From Planctomycetota bacterium (GTDB taxonomy: Bacteria > Planctomycetota > Phycisphaerae > Phycisphaerales > UBA1924), in the NCBI GenBank assembly GCA_017303555.1, contig JAFLCN010000001.1, forward strand, positions 372,001 to 436,000: 64,000 bases of DNA. Direction: 5' to 3'. Numbering within the stretch: the stretch's first letter is position 1; each line of letters starts with the position of its first letter. The translations under genes and the position numbers were made by a program. Of this stretch, positions 29,601-38,306 are shown in pieces. The notes beneath the pieces are model-generated. The model saw only the letters and a list, made by a program, of their open reading frames with translations. It had not been told where the DNA came from and ran no database searches.

Positions 29601-30081
29601 GCGAACACGCTCCTCGCCGGCTTGCCGCCAACAGACTGCCCCGCACGCCCGACCTCTGCGAACAAGCCGAAAACTGCCTCGTGAACCGATCTGTCCCTAC
29701 CCGAGACTGGTCTTCCGACACCGATATCCCGCCACCCTTTTCTACTTCTCGCCCGTGCTCTCTGGGATTCACCACCCGCTCGCTTCCGCGAAAAAGTGCG
29801 TGCTCCTTCCTTTTCTTACAGACAGCCGAGACCGTTGCTGCATTTTCGCGCGGTCGCGGATCCAGCCAATGGAAAAGTATACCGATCAAAACCCTTCTTT
29901 TCAACTCCGCGCCACGCATTGCGTCCGGCCAAACGAACTCCCGCACATCGCCGGCGCGCACAAATCGCATCACTTTCAGCGCTACCCGCGATGAAATCGT
30001 TCGCGCCGTTCCGTCGCAACTTTCGCAATGGCGGTTTGTAGAGTGCTCGCGGCACACAGCGCCGCTTGCGAGACACAACCC
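29601..30081. other. Divergent intergenic region without genes
   Basis: 481 nt between the minus-strand adaptor gene and the plus-strand metalloprotease gene. It is less GC-rich than its surroundings in parts and contains one convincing promoter toward the adaptor gene (29876-29904). No RNA gene, riboswitch or conserved small reading frame was recognised, and no clear promoter for the protease gene. Confidence 0.5.
29876..29904 (-). promoter_or_regulatory. Promoter for the macA-type operon
   Basis: Read on the minus strand: TTGAAA (29904-29899), 17-nt spacer, TATACT (29881-29876). This is a strong sigma-70 match. The start codon is about 270 nt downstream, so the operon would have a long untranslated leader. 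Confidence 0.6.
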
Positions 30082-32856
30082 ATGCCCAAATTGCATCGTT
30101 CGAATCGGCTTCTCCAACTCTCCGCCGGACTCGCACTGCTCGGAGCGGCAAATGCCCTCGCGCAGCCGACAGCCCAGCCATCTCCGGCTTCGGCTCCCGC
30201 GCCCGGAGCAGCTGAAGGTTCCGCACCGGCCGCCCCTGCAAAGGCTCCCGACTTCCCACCATTCGAAAAAGTGACCGAAGGGCTCACGAAGGTCGTCTCC
30301 GTCGCCGACGGCTCCGCGCCGCTCTATGACCTCTACCGCGACGAGAAGACCTTCAAGCTCCTCGCCGTTCTTTCCGCCAACTTCGATCAGCAGCAACTCA
30401 TGATCGCGTGCACCGTCACCGCCGGTGACCCGCAGGCGGGCGTCATGGGCCCCACCCACTTCGTGAAATGGGAACGTTTCGATAAACAACTCGCACTCGT
30501 TGCCCCCGACTACAGCGTCCGTACAGCGGGCGACAAGCAGGCGAAAGACTCGATCGAGCAGCTCTTCACTGGACGCGTGCTCACCACTGTTCCGATCGTC
30601 TCGATGGCACCCGGCAACCGCCCGGTGATCGACCTCGGCACGATGGCAACCAAAGACGTTTCCAAGTTCTTTGGCGGCTCCGCCTTTGGCGGCTACGGAC
30701 CCGAACTGGACGCCGTGAACCCGGCGCTGACCAAGTTCACCAAGGTCAAAGCCTTCCCCAAGAACATCGTCGTCGAGATCCAGGCCCCGCGCCCCGATGG
30801 CCAGCTCGTCCGCTTTGCCTACTCCATCGGCGAACTCAGCGGCACGCCCGGCTTCAAGCCCCGCAAGGCGGATTCCAAGTTCGGCTACTTCTACAACTGG
30901 CACCAGGACTTCGCCAAGACCGCCAACCGCGAAGTCACCGATCGCTACATCAACCGCTGGAGCCTGGAAAAGGCCGATCCGAGTCTCAAGCTCAGCCCGC
31001 CCAAGCAACCAATCGTCTGGTACATCGAGAACACCACGCCGGTGCGCTTCCGCAAGTACGTGCGCGAAGGCATCCTGATGTGGAACACCGCATTCGCGGA
31101 AGTTGGAATCGACAACGCCGTCGTCGTCTATCAGCAGGATGCCGCGACCGGCGCGAACATGGATAAGGATCCGGAGGACTCGCGCTACAACTTCTTCTGC
31201 TGGAGCGCCAGCGATCAGACCTACGCCATCGGACCCAGCCGCTCGAATCCGACCACGGGCGAAATCCTCGATGCCGATGTCGTCTGGCATCAGGGCCTGA
31301 CCCGCTCGGTCCGCAGCATGCTCGAGAATTTCGCTCCCGCGCTCGCCGAGCACGCATTCGGGCCCGACACGCTTGCGTGGCTCGAAGAACATCCGACATG
31401 GGATCCCCGGCTCCGCATGGTCGCCGCGGAACAGCGCGAAAAGGTCTTGAAAGAGCGGTCCTTGAAGGCCATGACGCCGGACGTGCCCGCGCTCAGCCGC
31501 ACCGAAGCTTGGACCCGTTCCAACATGAACGGCGGCATGTGCCAGATCGGTTCGCTTCTCTCGCTCGATCTCTCGCTCGCCGATGCCGCGTTTGCAGCGG
31601 ACGCTGTGAAGCCCAACTCGCCCGATCTGCTCGATGATCTGCCCGAAGAGTTCGTCGGCCAGATGATCCGTTACATCTCGGCGCACGAGGTCGGCCACTG
31701 CCTCGGCCTTCAGCACAACATGATCGCGAGCAACATCCGCTCGCTGAAGGACATCAACACCGCCGGCTTCAGCGGACCGACCGTCGGTTCCGTGATGGAC
31801 TATGCCGCGGCGAACATCAACTACAAGCTCGGCGATGTCCAAGGACCGTACGCCACCCCCACCGTCGGCCCGTACGACAAATGGGTCATCGCCTACGGCT
31901 ACGGCCCCGAAGACAAGCTGCCCGAACTCGCCAAGCGGGCCGGCGAGCCCGACCTGATCTACCAGTCGCAGATCGCGATCTCATTCGATGCCGACCCCAG
32001 AAATAACACGTGGGATCTGGGCGCCGACAACCTGCAGTTTGCCGAAAGTCGACTTGGACTGGTCCAAGATGTGCGAGGAAAACTGCTCGATAAAGTGGTA
32101 AAAGACGGCGAATCGTGGGCCTACGCCCGCCGCCGCTACAACGCGCTGCTCGGAACGCACTTGCAGATGCTCTCGATTGCTTCTCGCTGGGTGGGCGGCT
32201 CGTACCTGAACAACGATGCCAAGGGCGACCCGGGCAATCGTGCGCCGATCGAAGATATCCCGGCCGACAAGCAGCGCCGCGCCCTCAGGCTCATCATGGA
32301 CAACGCGTTCGAGGACAGCGCCTACGGCCTCACGCCGGATCTCGTCCGCCACTTCAACAAGGAGTACTACTTCGATCCCGACGCGGTTGGCGAAATCGTG
32401 CAGGACGCGAATTTCACGATCAACGACACCGTTGGCGGAGCGCAGTCGTTCGCGCTCACGATGGTCATGAACGGCACGCGGCTGCGCCGGCTGTATGACA
32501 ATGAGTTCCGCACCGCGGGCTCCGACAACCCGGTGACGATGGTCGAAGTCGTCCAAGCCGTCACCGACAACGTCTGGCGCGAATACGGCAAATCGGGCAC
32601 GCAGGTCTCGTCGTTCCGGCGCAACCTGCAGCGCGAGCATCTGGAACGCCTCGTGACGCTGGCGCTCCTGAAGGATTCCGGCAGCGCTTCACTGCGTGCG
32701 GTTTCGACGCTCGCACGGGCAGAACTCAAGCGTGTTGACGCACTCGCCGAGGCTGGGCTCAAGAGCTCGTCCGATGCGTACACCAAGGCTCACCTTGATG
32801 ATGCACGCACCCGCATCGCACGAACACTCGACGCGGCGTACATCGTGAACCGCTGA
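30082..32856 (+). CDS. Exported zinc-dependent metalloprotease (metzincin)
   Basis: A 924-residue secreted or periplasmic protease. A signal peptide (about residues 1-27, ending ALA-QP) is followed by a Pro/Ala-rich linker. The middle part resembles the DUF5117/DUF4953 family of large zinc-dependent metalloproteases: WNTAFAEVGIDNAVVV, then SAHEVGHCLGLQHN with zinc ligands His535, His539, His545 and catalytic Glu536 (HExxHxxGxxH), and a Met-turn VGSVMDYAAAN about 30 residues later. The remaining 360 residues are helical. The start at 30082 places Met at the signal peptide; an upstream ATG at 30028 is less likely. A strong terminator follows, so it seems to be a single-gene transcript. Confidence 0.9.
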   Translation: MPKLHRSNRLLQLSAGLALLGAANALAQPTAQPSPASAPAPGAAEGSAPAAPAKAPDFPPFEKVTEGLTKVVSVADGSAPLYDLYRDEKTFKLLAVLSANFDQQQLMIACTVTAGDPQAGVMGPTHFVKWERFDKQLALVAPDYSVRTAGDKQAKDSIEQLFTGRVLTTVPIVSMAPGNRPVIDLGTMATKDVSKFFGGSAFGGYGPELDAVNPALTKFTKVKAFPKNIVVEIQAPRPDGQLVRFAYSIGELSGTPGFKPRKADSKFGYFYNWHQDFAKTANREVTDRYINRWSLEKADPSLKLSPPKQPIVWYIENTTPVRFRKYVREGILMWNTAFAEVGIDNAVVVYQQDAATGANMDKDPEDSRYNFFCWSASDQTYAIGPSRSNPTTGEILDADVVWHQGLTRSVRSMLENFAPALAEHAFGPDTLAWLEEHPTWDPRLRMVAAEQREKVLKERSLKAMTPDVPALSRTEAWTRSNMNGGMCQIGSLLSLDLSLADAAFAADAVKPNSPDLLDDLPEEFVGQMIRYISAHEVGHCLGLQHNMIASNIRSLKDINTAGFSGPTVGSVMDYAAANINYKLGDVQGPYATPTVGPYDKWVIAYGYGPEDKLPELAKRAGEPDLIYQSQIAISFDADPRNNTWDLGADNLQFAESRLGLVQDVRGKLLDKVVKDGESWAYARRRYNALLGTHLQMLSIASRWVGGSYLNNDAKGDPGNRAPIEDIPADKQRRALRLIMDNAFEDSAYGLTPDLVRHFNKEYYFDPDAVGEIVQDANFTINDTVGGAQSFALTMVMNGTRLRRLYDNEFRTAGSDNPVTMVEVVQAVTDNVWREYGKSGTQVSSFRRNLQREHLERLVTLALLKDSGSASLRAVSTLARAELKRVDALAEAGLKSSSDAYTKAHLDDARTRIARTLDAAYIVNR

Positions 32857-32884
32857 GTCGGCTGCACATTTCGCTCTTGATCCA

Positions 32885-32911
32885 GGCCCGGCGCAGTGCG
32901 CCGGGCCTTTT
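32885..32911 (+). terminator. Rho-independent terminator behind the metalloprotease gene
   Basis: GGCCCGGCGC (32885-32894), AGT, GCGCCGGGCC (32898-32907) give a perfect 10-bp stem followed by TTTT and further T-rich sequence. It lies 28 nt after the stop codon. Confidence 0.9.
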
Positions 32912-32990
32912 CATTTCTTGCCGGCTCAGGCTCGTACGGCAAGGTTCAGGTTCTCTGCAAGCGGGCCGCGCATTGCGGCGCAGCCGAGAT

Positions 32991-33542
32991 TCAGCGCGGC
33001 GCAGGCGGAGCCAGAATCGAGGCGTACGCCTCCCACGGCCCCACTTCGGTCTTGTACTGATACGCCATCGCCTTGTTCATCTGCGCCAGGTGATTGAAAT
33101 CGTGCACCACCCACATCGCCAGTAAATTGCGCATCGTCGCGGGACCAAGCGCCGGATGTGTCCCTGCACGGTCGAGATCCGCGTCCGAGAGTTTCAACGC
33201 ATGCAGGCCCGCGACCGCTTCACGCCGCGTCTGTTCGAACTCATCCAGCAGCCGATGCAGCGGCTTGCCATTCATGAGCGTGTGATGGCCATGACGATCG
33301 AATGGGTCGAACGGCTTGGCATCGCCAAACTCGAGAATGTGCTTCGCCCGGGGCAGCCAATCCGTCAGGTCCGCGAAGATCATGTGTGCGACGATCTCGT
33401 GCGCTGCCCACGTGGGCGTTCCGTCCGGATTCGAGCCGTAGTTGCGATGCGTCCATGCTTCTGGCAGAAACTGAAGCATCGATCGCACCGTGCGGGGCGT
33501 GCGCTCGAGGATCGGAATCGAATCGGAGATTGAGAATCGCAT
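32991..33542 (-). CDS. DinB-like metal-binding four-helix protein
   Basis: A 183-residue protein of the DinB/YfiT superfamily, whose members use a three-His metal site for thiol-dependent transferase or hydrolase reactions. His48 (WAAHEIVAHM) and the His147-x3-His151 pair (WVVHDFNHLAQM) fit the family's metal ligands. GGAGG lies upstream of the ATG. The specific reaction is unknown. The gene is on the minus strand, 38 nt behind the hydrolase gene. Confidence 0.82.
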   Translation of the reverse strand: MRFSISDSIPILERTPRTVRSMLQFLPEAWTHRNYGSNPDGTPTWAAHEIVAHMIFADLTDWLPRAKHILEFGDAKPFDPFDRHGHHTLMNGKPLHRLLDEFEQTRREAVAGLHALKLSDADLDRAGTHPALGPATMRNLLAMWVVHDFNHLAQMNKAMAYQYKTEVGPWEAYASILAPPAPR

Positions 33543-33580
33543 AACGAACCTCCGAGCGCAGGATACTCACGCTGCCGCGC

Positions 33581-34252
33581 TCACAGATTGCGAAGCAACG
33601 TGCGCAGGTGCCGGTTCACCTCGTCCGCATGCGAAACGTTCGGAACGTGCCCGGCTCCGTGAATCTTGTGCACCAGATCCGCGGCAGGAAACGGAATGAT
33701 CCGATCGATCTCCCCGTGCAGCCTCACCAGCTTCGCGTTCACCTTCACGCCCTCCCAACCGAAGATCGCTTGTGCGGCCCATTGCAGAAACGAGAACGGA
33801 ACCGCGTCGATCATCGTTTCAAGGAACCGTCGCTGCTCACGCGTCATCGGTCCAAGGCGCCGGATGAACGCACGCCCCATGATCCTCGCACTCGGCCCCG
33901 TCGGCGCGGGCATCCACCGGCTCGCCATCGCCATCATCTTCAGCGAGAACGCGATCTCTCTTGGATGCAACGCGCTGCCGATCAGGACGACCGCATCGGG
34001 CCTGAGTAGCGGGGCCATCTGAGCAGCGAGCATGCCACCGAAGGAAACGCCGCCAAGCACGAGCGGGCATCTTTCAGTGGGGAGCGACGGACGAATCTGT
34101 TCAGCCATGCGGGCGGCGTAGTTCGCGAGCGATTCGCCGCGCTCCGGATCAATCCACGCTGGACTGATTAGATCAGGGAAGTCGGCGCGTTGCGGATCGA
34201 AGAGGCGAGAATCGGCGCCGAGGCCCGGGAGCAGGACGAGAACTGGAGGCAT
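33581..34252 (-). CDS. Alpha/beta hydrolase
   Basis: A 223-residue alpha/beta-hydrolase fold protein. It opens with PPVLVLLPGLGADSRLFDPQ (oxyanion region), carries the nucleophile elbow GGVSFGGM with the catalytic Ser, and has VRLHGEIDRIIPF (acid) and HGAGHVPNVSH (His) in the right order. There is no signal peptide. The ATG at 34252 has AGGAG five nt upstream; an ATG at 34279 would add nine residues. The substrate is unknown. Confidence 0.85.
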   Translation of the reverse strand: MPPVLVLLPGLGADSRLFDPQRADFPDLISPAWIDPERGESLANYAARMAEQIRPSLPTERCPLVLGGVSFGGMLAAQMAPLLRPDAVVLIGSALHPREIAFSLKMMAMASRWMPAPTGPSARIMGRAFIRRLGPMTREQRRFLETMIDAVPFSFLQWAAQAIFGWEGVKVNAKLVRLHGEIDRIIPFPAADLVHKIHGAGHVPNVSHADEVNRHLRTLLRNL

Positions 34253-34282
34253 TCGTACTCCTGCCGGCAACGTTTCCATGCC

Positions 34283-34675
34283 TCAAACTGCACGCACAAC
34301 TGGATGCCAGATCGCAGGCAAATCCTTCATTTGCAGCATCCCACCCACTGACGCGATCTCGCGAAGATCGTCCGCCCATGTCGGCGACAATTCTTCCCAG
34401 TGGGCAAGCTCATCTCTCAATTCAAGCGTTTCTGAGCCGAGCGGTTCAAACTCCGTCAACTGTACAGATTCCGGCGACGGCGTTCGACGCATCCGAACTT
34501 CCGCCGGCACGCGCGCACCCGAATCCGGCATAGAAAACTCGTAAAGCGGCGTCATCACGAACGCATCTTCTCCAAGCTTGTAAAGCACGCCGAGTCGATC
34601 ATCGTCGCCGTCAAACGGATCCTCGGGGATTCGCCACGCCGCATGGCTTCGAAAGTGTACAACTTCGATAGTCAT
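34283..34675 (-). CDS. Hypothetical protein, 130 residues
   Basis: No family was recognised. The protein is acidic, has no signal peptide or membrane segment, and contains WRIPEDPFDGDDDRLGVLY and a Trp-rich middle (ELAHWEELSPTWADDLREI). It overlaps the upstream small membrane-protein gene by four nt (ATGA) and lies three to thirty nt from the hydrolase gene, so it belongs to a short minus-strand operon after glyS. Coding is supported by this tight coupling and by the codon pattern. Confidence 0.6.
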   Translation of the reverse strand: MTIEVVHFRSHAAWRIPEDPFDGDDDRLGVLYKLGEDAFVMTPLYEFSMPDSGARVPAEVRMRRTPSPESVQLTEFEPLGSETLELRDELAHWEELSPTWADDLREIASVGGMLQMKDLPAIWHPVVRAV

Positions 34676-34983
34676 GGCTTGGCGGAGCCGCTCGTAGCTT
34701 CCCGTATCGCCTCTCGAAGATGTCGGTCACCAAACCATGTCATCAGCGTCCAAAGTGCAAAGACTGTGACGCAAACGCTGACAACAAAGACCACGAGCAC
34801 CATCAGATCCCACATGCTGCGGCCGGTGGCGCTCACAACTTGTGATCCACATGCAGCTGCGGTCAGCGCCCCGCCAACAGCGCACCCGAGACGAAGCCAG
34901 ATGGTCTCGCCCTTCGGTCCGTAGGAGCGACGCAGCGACTCGCGATCCGATTCCGTCATCGGCTCACGCGTCACCGAGTACAT
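34672..34983 (-). CDS. Hypothetical two-helix membrane protein
   Basis: A 103-residue protein with two hydrophobic segments (about residues 30-48 and 55-82, the second being MWDLMVLVVFVVSVCVTVFALW), an Arg-rich N-terminus and a short charged C-terminus. No family was recognised. Its ATG directly follows the glyS stop codon with no gap, and its stop overlaps the next gene. Alternative Met at 34959. Confidence 0.6.
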   Translation of the reverse strand: MYSVTREPMTESDRESLRRSYGPKGETIWLRLGCAVGGALTAAACGSQVVSATGRSMWDLMVLVVFVVSVCVTVFALWTLMTWFGDRHLREAIREATSGSAKP

Positions 34984-36537
34984 TTACACCCCGAGCTTCT
35001 CGCTCAAGAACGCCCCCACCTTGTCCAGGCTCACCTTCTGCTGTTGCGCCGTATCGCGGTCGCGGATCGTCACGATCTGCTGCGACATCGTGTCGCCATC
35101 GATCGTGATGCAGAACGGCGTCCCGATTTCGTCCATGCGGGCGTACCGCTTGCCGATCGACTGCTTCTCGTCCATCTCGATGCCGCCGAGCTTCCAGAAC
35201 TTGTCGTTCAGTTCCGCGTGCAGCTTCTCCGCCACCTCCGGCATGCCGTCCTTCGCGACCAGCGGGAAGACCGCCGCCTTGATCGGCGCGACGCGCGGAT
35301 GCAGCTTCAGGAATTCCGGACTCGCACGTGAATCGTCGCGCGTGTAACCCTCGCAGATGAGCGCGAGCGCGCCTCGATCAAGGCCCGCCGCCGGTTCGAT
35401 GCAGTGCGGCAGATACCGCTCGCCCTTCTTGCCGCCGTTGGGGAGAATCTCGCCCCGATCGGTATCAAAGAAATCGAGCTTGGCGCCGCTGACCTTCTGA
35501 TGCTGCGTGAGATCGTAATCGCCCCGGTGCGCGATGCCTTCGAGTTCGCCGAAGCCCGGCGACGTGAACGGGAACCGATACTCGACGTCGCTGGTGCCGA
35601 GCGAATAGTGCGAAAGCTCATCCTTCTCGTGCTCGCGGAGAATGAGATTCTCGCCGGCGAGGCCGATCTCCTTCCACCACTCCATGCGGAAGTCGCGCCA
35701 GAACTTGTACCACTCGAGCGATTCGCTCGGATGGCAGAAGAACTCGAGCTCGGCCTGTTCAAACTCTCTCGATCGGAAAGTGAAATTGCGGGGCGTCACT
35801 TCGTTGCGGAACGAGCGGCCCGTGTTGCCGATGCCGAAGGGAATCTTGACGCGCGTCGTGTCGACCACGTTCTTGAACTGCACGAAGACGCCCTGCGCCG
35901 TCTCCGGGCGCAGATAGGCCTTGTTCGCCTCATCCCGGATCGCGCCCGGAATCGTGTCGAACATCAGATTGAACATGCGGGGCTCGGTCAGCGTGCCCGG
36001 CTTCTCGGCTTCGGGCCCGATCACGCGCGTCCACGGCTGCGGAATCGTCGAGAGCGCGACGCTCTTCACCGCGCCAAACGTCTTCTCTGCCTTCTTCTTC
36101 TGTTTCGCTTCGCTCGGCTGATCGCCGACGTACGCGAACACCGGCTTGTCGCCCGGGTCGCCATTCTCGGGAACGAACACCATCACGTGGTCATAGCGAT
36201 ACCGACCCTTGGTCTCTTTGTCATCCACCATCGGATCGTTGAATCCGCCGACGTGTCCGCTCGCTTCCCACACCTTGGGATGCTGAATGACGCACGTCTC
36301 GAGCCCGACGTTGCGCACCGGCCTGCCATTCGGACCATTCCGCCCCCAGCACGGCCGCAGGATCATGTCCTGCCACCACGCGTCGCGCAGGTTCTTCTTG
36401 AGCTGCGCGCCCATCGGCCCGTAATCCCAGAAGCCGTTGATGCCGCCGTAGATCTCCGATGCCTGATAGATAAACCCGCGCCGCTTGCACAGCGCCATGA
36501 TCGCGTCCATCGGCTTCTTCGAAACTTCCTGCGTCAT
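34984..36537 (-). CDS. glyS: Glycyl-tRNA synthetase, dimeric class II type
   Basis: Charges tRNA-Gly with glycine (EC 6.1.1.14). The 517 residues match the single-chain alpha-2 type (bacterial/eukaryotic GlyRS), not the alpha2beta2 type. Visible are KRRGFIYQASEIYGGINGFWDYGP at the N-terminus, the class II motif 2 region GIGNTGRSFRNEVTPRN with FRSREFEQAELEFF, motif 3-like HCIEPAAGLDRGALAL, and the anticodon-binding C-terminal domain. GGAG precedes the ATG. Two small genes follow directly. Upstream lies an inverted-repeat element. Confidence 0.96.
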   Translation of the reverse strand: MTQEVSKKPMDAIMALCKRRGFIYQASEIYGGINGFWDYGPMGAQLKKNLRDAWWQDMILRPCWGRNGPNGRPVRNVGLETCVIQHPKVWEASGHVGGFNDPMVDDKETKGRYRYDHVMVFVPENGDPGDKPVFAYVGDQPSEAKQKKKAEKTFGAVKSVALSTIPQPWTRVIGPEAEKPGTLTEPRMFNLMFDTIPGAIRDEANKAYLRPETAQGVFVQFKNVVDTTRVKIPFGIGNTGRSFRNEVTPRNFTFRSREFEQAELEFFCHPSESLEWYKFWRDFRMEWWKEIGLAGENLILREHEKDELSHYSLGTSDVEYRFPFTSPGFGELEGIAHRGDYDLTQHQKVSGAKLDFFDTDRGEILPNGGKKGERYLPHCIEPAAGLDRGALALICEGYTRDDSRASPEFLKLHPRVAPIKAAVFPLVAKDGMPEVAEKLHAELNDKFWKLGGIEMDEKQSIGKRYARMDEIGTPFCITIDGDTMSQQIVTIRDRDTAQQQKVSLDKVGAFLSEKLGV

Positions 36538-36558
36538 CGATCGTCTCCGGAATCAATC

Positions 36559-36673
36559 TCACCACAGAGGCACAGAGACACAGAGGGAAGGCAGAAGCGG
36601 TCAATTGAGAACCAGCGCGCCCCTGTCCTTTCACAACTCTTTTCTTCTCTGTGCCTCTGTGTCTCTGTGGTGA
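36559..36673. repeat. Heptad inverted repeat (CACAGAG type)
   Basis: Left arm 36559-36590 has CACAGAG three times at 8-nt spacing, framed as TCACCACAGAG...GGAAG. The right arm 36644-36673 is its inverted copy with two swapped positions (CTTCTCTGTGCCTCTGTG then TCTCTGTGGTGA). Between the arms are 53 nt without coding capacity. It fills the 153-nt gap between glyS and the MEMO-family gene. A related element is at 54764-55019. Confidence 0.8.
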
Positions 36674-36690
36674 ATGCCTTTGTCTTCGCT

Positions 36691-38166
36691 TTAGAACATC
36701 GCCGCCGAGATGCTGCTCACCATGCCCGCGCCGCTGTTGTCAACGGCCGCGGAGTAGTTCAGCATCTCCACCCGCTCGGGCTGCACGGTCTTGAGCGCCG
36801 CAACCAGGTTCCCCGTCGAGCACCAGCGCGTCGGGTTCTGCTGCCACGCCATCGATGCGACCAGATCATCCGGTCGAATCGTCCGGAAGATCTCGAGCAT
36901 GTCCTTGTCGTGCGCGAACGTCTTGTTGCGGAACTCCGCTGCTTCCTTCGTGTCGCCCGCCGGTCCCTGCTGATCACCGAAGGCCGGGCCAACGTGCGAC
37001 AGGTCTGCGCTGCTCACGATCAGCGTCTTACCCGGAAGCGACGAGATCGTCGCACGCAAAGCATCGATGAACGGCTGGAGCGCAAGGCCCTTGCCGTCGT
37101 AGCTCTCGCCGTTGTTTACCGCGGGATCGTGAATCAGTGCCGCGAACACCTTGGGGAAGTTCCCCGCTTCATCGCGGCCGATGCAATGCTGGATCCACGG
37201 GATCTGAAGCTCGACCGAGTGCTCACGCTCGTGATCGAAGCGGTTCGCCAGCAGCAAATTCGCGTTCGAAGCGCCCAGCTTCTCCTTCAGCGTTGCCAGC
37301 AGCTTCTCATCGAGGTCGCAGGTTCCCAGCACCGTGCGATACCCCTTGTCGCAGCCGCACACGCCGGTCGAATCGCCGAAGTGATTCGTGCCCAGCACCA
37401 CGATCCGGTCGGGCCGATCGGTCACGCGCATCCGGCCCCACACGCTCGCGTAGTTGATCCAGCCGCGCGCGTAATCAATGTGCGGCGCGACGATGCCCTT
37501 CGGCAATTCGTTGAAACTCGGCGATTCCGCGTTCTCGAGCGCCTTCGAAATCCACGCATCGAAGATCTCGCGCAGCTTCGTGCCGCCGATCTCATCCTTC
37601 CGCGCCTCGGGCAACGCCGCCGCGCGCTCCTGCACAGCGCGCTGAAGCCTCTGCGCCTCCGCCTGATCTTCCGGCGGCTTCGCGGGCAGGTTCATCTCCC
37701 GCGCCACTTCCTGCATCACCAGCGAATCGACAAACGTCGCCGTCGTCGCCGGGGGCAGGATCGGACTCGAATCAAAGTCCGTCTTCATCTTCGACATGAT
37801 CTCGTCGAACTTCGGTCCAAACAGCAGGCCCGACTCATCGAGCTGCACCACGAACTGCCCGAGGATCTGGGGCGTCAGGCCGCGTCCCACTTCCGCGCAG
37901 ATCTGTTCGACCGTGCGCTCTCCGTTCATGAGCGGCAGCACCACCTGCATCGCCGGCGCGGTCACAACGATCCGATCGGTGATCTGCTTCGCATCCGCAA
38001 GCCCCAGCGCCTGCTGCTCGCCGATCTGTGCCGCGAACCCGCGCAGGGCGCGGATCTTCGGTTTGCTGTGGTGCGTCCACTCCGGGTGAAACGGGGGCAG
38101 TTGTGGAGGGGTGGGCTGTCCGGCGGGGCCGCCGGTCGGGTTCTGGCCGGGATTGTCGGTGGTCAT
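36691..38166 (-). CDS. MEMO-family protein (AmmeMemoRadiSam system protein B)
   Basis: A 491-residue protein. From about residue 225 it has the MEMO fold, related to class III extradiol dioxygenases: IVAPHIDYARGWINYASVW, VVLGTNHFGDSTGVCGC, REHSVELQIPWIQH and SSADLSHVGPAFG, including the His/Asp residues of the family's pocket. The first 120 residues look like a PqqD-like winged module (VLPLMNGERTVEQICAEVGR). The usual partners, an AMMECR1 protein and a radical-SAM protein, are not next to it. No Shine-Dalgarno is seen; a TAGACT box lies five nt before the ATG, fitting a leaderless mRNA. Function unknown. Confidence 0.85.
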   Translation of the reverse strand: MTTDNPGQNPTGGPAGQPTPPQLPPFHPEWTHHSKPKIRALRGFAAQIGEQQALGLADAKQITDRIVVTAPAMQVVLPLMNGERTVEQICAEVGRGLTPQILGQFVVQLDESGLLFGPKFDEIMSKMKTDFDSSPILPPATTATFVDSLVMQEVAREMNLPAKPPEDQAEAQRLQRAVQERAAALPEARKDEIGGTKLREIFDAWISKALENAESPSFNELPKGIVAPHIDYARGWINYASVWGRMRVTDRPDRIVVLGTNHFGDSTGVCGCDKGYRTVLGTCDLDEKLLATLKEKLGASNANLLLANRFDHEREHSVELQIPWIQHCIGRDEAGNFPKVFAALIHDPAVNNGESYDGKGLALQPFIDALRATISSLPGKTLIVSSADLSHVGPAFGDQQGPAGDTKEAAEFRNKTFAHDKDMLEIFRTIRPDDLVASMAWQQNPTRWCSTGNLVAALKTVQPERVEMLNYSAAVDNSGAGMVSSISAAMF

Positions 38167-38171
38167 GCGCT

Positions 38172-38177
38172 AGTCTA
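38172..38177 (-). promoter_or_regulatory. -10 box just before the MEMO-family gene
   Basis: TAGACT on the minus strand, five nt upstream of the ATG at 38166. No Shine-Dalgarno lies between, so the transcript would begin at or close to the start codon. No convincing -35 box. Confidence 0.35.
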
Positions 38178-38306
38178 GGTTCTCCGCCCCGCGGCCGATG
38201 CCGCTTTTCATTCCCCGGCGAACGCAAAATCACCCGGCTTCGCGCCTAACATCTCGACCCTGCACGGAGCGGCTTCGCCCTCCTGAGGCAATTTACGAGG
38301 TTTTCC

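Noticed and set aside
29491..31842. A 783-codon antisense frame across the intergenic region and protease
   Set aside because: It runs through a promoter and over a metalloprotease with intact catalytic motif; composition is that of an antisense shadow.
36559..36673. Possible CRISPR array
   Set aside because: Unit length is 7-8 nt, arms are inverted and no cas genes are present.
35404..38178. A 924-codon open frame on the plus strand across glyS and the MEMO gene
   Set aside because: The frame is a shadow of high GC content: its translation is Arg/His/Pro/Leu-rich without any domain, and the minus-strand genes have clear motifs.
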